Below, in pieces: positions 57,491-64,000 of a DNA stretch of 64,000 bases. A model generated the notes under the pieces. It searched no databases, was not told the origin of the DNA, and was given only the letters and a program-made list of their open reading frames with translations. The position numbers and the translations under genes were made by a program. How positions within the stretch are numbered: the stretch's first letter is position 1; each line of letters begins with the position of its first letter. Source of the DNA: Talinum fruticosum (Eukaryota > Streptophyta > Magnoliopsida > Caryophyllales > Talinaceae); NCBI GenBank assembly GCA_021018815.1, contig JAITYX010000011.1, positions 9,252,501 to 9,316,500 on the forward strand. The letters are read 5' to 3'.

Positions 57491-58664
57491 ATTTCTTCTT
57501 TGTATTTGTTTTTCTATTTTGAGTTGCGGATATTTAAGGTTGTTTTTTTTTTTTTGGTTATTTTAGTTGTGGATATTTAGGATTGTTTTTTATGGGCTGA
57601 TCATTTTGAGGATAAATTTTGGTTGTTGTTGAGCCATAATGGCCATGATCACCCACATGTTTATATTCATGGTTTGTTTTTGCTTTTATTTTTGTGGTAG
57701 TATTTTTAATATAATTGAGTCTATTTTATTGGTTTGGTTGCTCCTTAACTCCCAGTGAGGACGTTGTGAGATCTAGGTGTTGGGTGTGGAAACCTTTCTC
57801 TCGAGAAAAAATTAATCAAAAATTCAAAAATATGTTTTTTCTTTGGAGATATTGTATATATTCTAATTGATTTTTGAATCCTTGTGACTTAGTATTAGGT
57901 TGTAAATAAAGAAATATACGTGATTTTGGCGCTCATCTCTTAGTATGGCAGTTTTAACCATTTTTTAACCTTGATATATTATGAGAATTCGTAAAGTCTC
58001 GTACCTATTTTTATGAAAGCCATTTGCTCTTAAGTTTGAAGCTCTCATTGATTGATTCACCCACTTAACTTTTGTATGAAAATAAACTTCATGTTTTTCC
58101 ACTTTGCATCGAAAAAAAAGTGAAAAAAAAAGAGAAAAAATAAAATCGAGAATGACAAAAACCCTTTGAGGTATGCGCTATTGTGTGTTACTATTTAAGG
58201 CAATAGTTGTTAATGAGCAGGACTTTCTTCCCAAATGAAGTGTAAAGTACTAGATCAGATTTACTATTTTTTAATAAAATAAAAAGGTGGAAACATTTAT
58301 GTATAATTATCGTCAAATGAGAATGAGATGTTTGATATGTATAATACACCTATTTATAAGTTGACGACTAAGTTCCAACGATGATATGATTGACTAAATA
58401 TGTATATGTTCTCCTTATTGTATATATTTTTGTAAAAATCTTTTTAGTTTTTTCATTTCCATCTACCTTTCTTTTCCTCCCAGATTTTGCGGGTATACCT
58501 AGTATAAACCCTCACGAGACCTTACTCGTCCACTTGGGCTACCAAGGGGTTTAAAGGGCTTGTTGCATGTGCTAAGTGCAATCGCGATTCTTGCGAAAAG
58601 TTAGTTAGATTTTATTTATTTTTGTTTTGCTTGAGGACGAACAAAAGATAGGTGTGGAGGTATT
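57491..58664 (+). other. Athila-like 3' internal sequence with PPT
   Basis: Non-coding, with A-rich runs at 58,110-58,145. It ends in TTGAGGACGAACAAAAGATAGGTGTGGAGG (58,631-58,660), which has the form of the sequence that in Athila/Tat elements leads to the polypurine tract and 3' LTR. No pol or env frame is seen. Confidence 0.6.
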
Positions 58665-59979
58665 TGTTAGGCCTAAATTTTACGTTATTTATATCCGTAT
58701 TTTTTCGTAAAATAATATAACTTTTAGTTTTTTAAAACTTTTTTTATTTAATTTTATAAATAATAAGTTGAGTGGGACAAACAACAGAAATAGGAAACTA
58801 AAATGATGAAAAATAGACAAGCCAAGTCCCGAATATGCACCCAAACGTTCATCTTCACACCACTCCAATAACCCGAGTGTCAAGTCCAACCCAAAATTGT
58901 CCCAGTAACCCAGCCGTGGCAATTAGAAAAGGGGTAAGAGAAAAATTTAGATGTCCACCTCATCATGACATCATCGAAATTGAGTCTATCTTGGACTTTA
59001 AATTCAAGGCAACGTTGACATGGTGGGTGTTAGTTCGGAAGGAAGCAAATTTCAGCGATGAGGCCTTCAGCCTTAGCTTAGGTTATTAATTAGGGTTAAT
59101 TTTAGTTGAAGTTCTTAGTATTCCTCTTGTAAATATTGTCTTAAATATTTTATATTCAATTATTATTTTAGTTTTAATTATTAATTCAGTTCATGACAGT
59201 TTTCACTTTCGATTTGATTCGTTCATAGTAACTTCTTCCTTTTATTTCTCATTTCTCTCTAGTTTATTTAGTTTAGTTTAAAAGTTCGATTTTTATTATT
59301 TTTTGATGTTAGTAATGGTTATATTAATTGTTTAATTTTAATGTATTAGTTTATGTTGTTGTTGAAATCAATCTTTATTCGTTTAGTTGTTAGATTAGTC
59401 GTGTGTCATGTTAATTACTTGGTAGTTTGTGTCACGTTGATTGTGATTAGCCTCTCTAATGGCTAATTGATCTCATTTAACCCTCAACCCACCTAGTTTA
59501 TACTTGTTATTTGAATTTTTCTCATGCCCACCACGTATTCAATGAAGGACCCGAAAGAGTTTTTCATCTTTATTTTTGGGCGATTGGTCTATCACTGAAA
59601 GATGGAGCCAATTTGCTAGTGTGGGCATAGAGAATAGTTGGAATTTTGGTATTAAAAAAAAGATTAAATCCTAGTTGGTCCGAGGTTGCTATTTTTGTAG
59701 TCTCCTAAATACTTGTGTAAACTTGGGTAGATTTAGGCTTGGCTTGATTTTTTAGTTCATTAAGTGGTAAAATCACAACCCGAATACTCCTTTCATTGCT
59801 TTCTAGGATTAGTTTAGTTACCATATATCTTATCTCTGCTGATTCGCCTAGACAAAAAGTTTAAGATACCTTTGATATTTAAAACACAACTCTCTGTGAA
59901 CACGACCCGTGCTTACCGGATATGTACAACTATGTCGTGCACTTGCGGTAATAAATGTAAGACTTAATTCTTCCTAATA
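58665..59979 (+). repeat. Athila-like 3' LTR
   Basis: It begins TGTTAGGCCTAAATTTTACG right after the PPT-like sequence and ends CTTCCTAATA. The 59,440-59,979 part matches 53,900-54,550. It is joined directly to a CACTA-like end on its right. Confidence 0.65.
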
Positions 59980-59984
59980 CCAAA

Positions 59985-60213
59985 CCCTTTGGTTTTTGGG
60001 GGAAAACCGTAGTTTTTCGAGGGAACTCATAGTAATAGGCCTTGCCTTTTACTATGGTCTTCATAGATAACTATAGTAGAAGATCCTCTTTTACTACAAT
60101 TAACAATCGTAGTGAAAGATACTTACCTACTACTACGCTCACGTAGATAACGGTTTGCAATCGTACTAAAAGATCATTTTGAATCATAGTAAAAGATGGT
60201 TCTTGTAATAGTG
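59985..60213. mobile_element. CACTA-like right terminus
   Basis: It ends GGTTCTTGTAATAGTG, the reverse complement of CACTATTACAAGAACC, one mismatch from the left terminus at 40,199. Several TTTACTACRAT and ATAGTAAAAGAT subterminal repeats occur in both orientations. No transposase. The flanking triplets differ from those at 40,199, so the two need not be one element. Confidence 0.65.
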
Positions 60214-60789
60214 TAAGTGCTACTTTTAGCCATATGGTAAGAAGATCATGAAAGTAGTTTATTTTAGAAATATAGAAGTGCATCAATGGCAAGGAGGAGA
60301 AAAAAGAAAAGAGAAGTTGTGTCATAGTATGATCACTCGCCTTGGAAATGATTTCAAGCACAACCTCATTATAGATCGAAAATAGCCTTTGCTCCCTAAG
60401 ATTAACACATCGCCTCCGTACACGTGCACTTGTGGACGAAGGTATGACGTATATAATATACCAATTTCCCACGAAAAGAGAAAAAGAAGACAAGGGTTTT
60501 GCTTGATGTAAAACCAGGGAGAGGAACATAATTATGAAGAATGAGGAAGTGACTGTTAGTAGTAGTAAAAATGGATAGAAAAGGGGAGAGATTTAGCTAA
60601 ATGGGTGAAACTAACTCCCTACTAATAGTCAAAAAGAGATGTGTGAGAGAGAAACCACTTAGTGCTGAAAATGTCAACAGAAAAATCACAAAAAATATTT
60701 TCCCGAAAAGAATAAGACAGGCTGCCCATACCTCACAGTCCGTGGCCCACGCCCAACCCAAGCCTCGACCGAACCGGGCGAGCGGGTGA
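60214..60789. other. Intergenic, no gene recognised
   Basis: A 152-codon minus-strand frame (60,529-60,071) overlaps the CACTA-like terminus. It has no recognisable domain and is judged fortuitous. The rest is AT-rich. Confidence 0.5.
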
Positions 60790-62200
60790 CATATGCATAT
60801 GTATGGTGAATCAATAACCTCCCCAACCCAACTATGAGCTTCATAATTCAATAGTCAAAATGGAGAAAGGATTATATAAACCAAAAGAAAAAAAACGAAA
60901 GTTCAATGTGGGGAAAAATAAAGAGTAGAGGGAAGCACCTTACTTGCCATTATACCAACAATTCGTCACTAATGGCACTTTGAGAAGAAAAAAAGGTCAT
61001 GACCAAATGAAGGGTCAAATACTTAAATGTGAATGTCTTTCGATTGAACCGACACGTAGTAAAGTGAGGCAACATCTATATCTAATCATATGAACTAATT
61101 TTGAATTTGATAGACTCTAGATGAGGCCCCCATAACATATATCAACCCTAGTGATATTGCATACTTCACGATAAAGAACTTACACTTTAAAAGACATGCA
61201 CATAACTTGGGTCTCATAAGTACTATAATGAGATATACCAAGTCTCTCATATACTGCAGATCAAGCCTTCACACTTACGTAGGTAATTCCATCAAGTCTA
61301 TCTCAACATAGACCACCATAATCTTGACTATGGAATTATTAAGAGCATAACATTGCTCAACCTCTCAATGATAGGACAGTGAATCCATCAAGTGTTTCTT
61401 AATAGCACCACCCAAACAGGCTATATATTCATTAAGAGATTAACAATCCATCATATCATAAACACTATCAAATGTCATAAGGATAGGATTGTAGTGCATA
61501 TTGAAGTCTTAATATGGATTCATTTGACCATGAAGGGTATCCACCATAGCACTTCAATTAATGGGCTTAAATCCAATCCACCTTGGCGTTTCAAGCACTA
61601 CTCGCCTTGTCCATCCTTCAATGAGTGGATCAACTATATTCCTCTAAGATCTCACATATTCTAAGGAAATGGCACCATGTTTCAGCAATTGTTTCACCGC
61701 ACCATGTCTAATCTAGATGAATCTCTTCTTTCGTTATAGACACTTGTTGTGAACTACACTAATTGCTACCTGTTAGTCACAATGTAGGGATCCTAGCATA
61801 GCCTTCCTCCCCCACAATGACGTGTCTATCAAAAGATTCTGTAGTCATTCTACTTCTTAACCTACGAACTCAAGAGTAAAAAATTCAAATTCCATAGTAG
61901 AGTAAACTATACAAGTATGCTTTGCAGTCTTCCACAAAATAGTCCCTCCACCTATAACAACTACATAATAGCTAGTGGAATTCACTTTGTCATTATCGGA
62001 TACCCAGGGTGCATCACAAAATCATCGGCATACGTGCGTGTGTAGTGAACCAATAACTTTCCTCGCCTAAACCATGGGCTTAGCAATTCAATAGTCAAAA
62101 AGGAGGAACGGGTATATAAACCTTAAAAAAACCCCCAAAAGTTCAATGTGGGACAAAATGAAGAGTAGAGGGAAGCACCTTACTTGCCATTATACCAACA
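60790..62200 (-). mobile_element. Ty1/copia relic: two short LTRs around an RNase H remnant
   Basis: Direct repeats of about 170 bp at 60,790-60,960 and 62,030-62,200 both end GCCATTATACCAACA. Between them, on the minus strand, is the RNase H end of a copia polyprotein (IGGGTILWKTAKHTCIVYST at about 61,940-61,880, then EVEWLQNLLIDTSLW, KQLLKHGAISLEYVRS and NIVDPLIEGWTR at about 61,620), with stops. Gag, protease, integrase and RT are absent. Confidence 0.8.
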
Positions 62201-62530
62201 GTTTATAATTCTTTTATCTTGGTTTTCTCAACCCAACCATGAATGGGTTGGTTAGGGACAAACTAAATCCACCCCGAACTAGTCAAACCTAGGATCAACC
62301 TTGTCGATGCAAGACCGAACCGTCGGCTCGGATCATTTTTGAAGCGATTAATGAAGCCCATTAATGAGTAGTGGACCAACTCGTTAATGAAGCCCGACCC
62401 AGAACTATACCATAGCCTCGTAACAAGATCGACATATATTTAACAAGCCTACGGTTTTTCAAAATTAATAGCAAGCCCATTAACCGACTTGTACCCCTAA
62501 AAGAGTTGTTTGTTCTAGTTCACCAAATTC
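62201..62530. mobile_element. Possible hAT-like MITE
   Basis: Sequence rich in AACCCAACC/GGGTTGG and CCCATTAACCGACTTGTACCCCTAAAAG at its end, resembling non-autonomous hAT elements. No clear target duplication. Confidence 0.3.
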
Positions 62531-64000
62531 GGTTCGCTCAGTATAGACACCCAAAAAGTGTCTTTTTATTTATTTATTAATTTTGTCAGCCGGTGATGAA
62601 GACCTAGCTTCATTTGTGTGCTTAGGACGAGACTGGACTAGACATAGTGACAACTTTATTTTATCCTAAAAAACAAAAATGAATAGCAACCAGCACCAAA
62701 AATAACTCAAGAATTGACTTTTTGGTCGGATCTAACCAATCTTTTGAATTCTAGCCAGTTGAATACTTAGGTATGACTAACTAACCCCTTGAATGTGTTT
62801 TGATTTCATGCATTCATCTAAATTTAGGATAAAGCAAGAAGCATCCTAAAAGAAATTCATTTAACTACGTCATATGCTTTACAATTCATCATTTCAATAT
62901 GACTTATTCTTGATCGAACTCGAGACTTAAGCATATTAAGATTATCTAACTAAGTCCGACCCACTAAGTCGGACTCGGACTTAGAAAGTAGAATGCGAGT
63001 TAGTTATGACAGACCGAGTAAGTCCGACCCACTCGGAACTCGGACTCGGATCTAACCCACTCGGAACTCGCATTTCGACCCACTTAGTCGAGACTCGGAC
63101 ATTTAGTTTGCCAACGCTATTATTTGTTTAATTATGCGTAATTGTAAAATGTCTATATAACTCTTGTGCCCATTAAGATTGAATGATTTATTTATGAGTT
63201 TTAGCATATCTCGGAATCCGAGTATATTGAATATTAGACTTGAAATATTCCAGATTAATAGATTAAGGTAATTAGTCATTAAATGCTTTATTTAGACTAA
63301 TCCTTATCTAATTATGGACCAAAGTATATTTATACTTTGACAACCATTGTGCTTAATGTTTTTGCAGCTTTTTCTAAAGTCAATTATTTGAAGAAAAGCA
63401 AAAACAAAAGGCTTCGACCGTTAAAGCACCGCCGGACAAAAAGTCGGAATTTCTAGAAAAGCTCGGAACTTACTCGACGACCTTATCTCATTCTTGTTTT
63501 GGGTAATATTTTATTTACGAGTCTAACGGTCTTTTCGTTTTGCTTTTCCAGTTTACAAAAGCTAGAAAAAGAGTTGTTGGAAGCTAGGACCAAGGCACAA
63601 CGATTATTTCAAGGTGGTCCAGAAATGCGAGTGACTCGGACTATCCGTTACAACGGCTAGTTGACTCGGACGACTTCAACAGAAAGAGTTGGAGGCACAA
63701 CGGCTATCTCTTCAAGGCAGACTATTTATAGAAGCCTTAGCACGAGATTTCAACTGACGAATGGAAGAAAAAGAGAGACCATATTGAACATCTTCTCTAG
63801 CATACAACTCCCAAACTGTAATTCTAATATTCCGAGTTGTATTTTTCTGAGTCAATTGTATTGCAATTCCTACTACTCTTCCACTCTTTCTCTCGACTGA
63901 GTTATAAAGGTTACCTCAACTCGGTTGTCCCAAACTGTAAAGGTTACCTCGGTTTGGAAGTACCGAGTTAGATAAAGGAACTTCTAACCCTAGAAAAATT
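62531..64000. other. Unclassified repeats to the window end
   Basis: 62,970-63,115 is a degenerate array of GACTCGGAC/CCCACTCGGAACTCGG motifs, which recur singly at 63,630 and 63,660. 63,720-64,000 looks LTR-like: a TATTTATAGAAGCC TATA box, then duplicated AAAGGTTACCTC with ACTCGGTT. No coding region is recognised. Confidence 0.45.

Noticed and set aside
40199..60213. A single 20-kb CACTA element carrying GLR, as a firm call
   Set aside because: No transposase was seen and the 3-bp flanks differ (CTA and TAA). Kept only as a possibility.
60071..60529. 152-codon minus-strand ORF
   Set aside because: It is partly built from CACTA-like subterminal repeats, with no recognisable domain or splice context.
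1..64000. CRISPR arrays, operons or bacterial features
   Set aside because: Direct repeats here are minisatellites or LTR parts without unique spacers, and gene structure is intron-bearing and plant-like.

Overview
The window is nuclear DNA from a flowering plant, probably a eudicot. It is AT-rich and intron-bearing, dominated by Ty3/gypsy and Ty1/copia retrotransposons, CACTA-like and MITE-like DNA elements and microsatellites. It holds two recognisable plant genes: a class II S-adenosylmethionine-dependent O-methyltransferase (OMT) and an ionotropic glutamate receptor-like channel (GLR). The species cannot be named from the sequence.

Layout. 1-13,770: a Tat-lineage Ty3/gypsy element on the minus strand (LTR, PBS, gag, protease). 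It was split inside its protease gene by a complete but frame-damaged Tekay/Del-type chromovirus (1,539-10,834, 5-bp target duplication GGGTG). 14,109-20,612: copy A of a segmental duplication, carrying an OMT exon-2 relic, a copia gag/protease relic, a CACTA-like segment, an internally deleted minus-strand copia and a copy of the GLR upstream region. 20,613-22,620: a degenerate tRNA-like sequence and a possible minus-strand spliced gene. 22,670-29,455: a nest of elements (copia, then an LTR-like unit inserted into it, then a gypsy solo LTR and a hAT-like MITE). 29,456-31,216: repeats, a G-rich MITE and the OMT promoter. 31,217-32,809: the intact two-exon OMT. 33,900-36,300: tandem repeats. 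36,368-44,135: a second OMT pseudogene and copy B of the duplication. 44,352-51,779: the GLR gene, with a 3.9-kb first intron containing an LTR. 53,200-60,213: Athila-like LTRs, one inserted into another copy of its own family, ending in a CACTA-like terminus. 60,790-62,200: a copia relic. 62,200-64,000: MITE-like and unclassified repeats.

How the parts relate. The OMT forms a small local family: one intact gene and two pseudogenes that share a deletion of the catalytic His-Asp. A copia element entered the pseudogene's second exon before the whole block was duplicated. Copy A of the duplication stops within the GLR promoter and copy B runs into the GLR gene, so the original order was probably OMT pseudogene, transposons, GLR. 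The GLR has a good gene structure, but its 3' half carries several apparent one-base indels, so it is either a recent pseudogene or affected by assembly error. I found no CRISPR array, prokaryotic-type operon or clearly new biological system. The most unusual signals are the CG-rich palindrome clusters shared by different LTR families, the OMT/GLR segmental duplication and the self-nested LTR.
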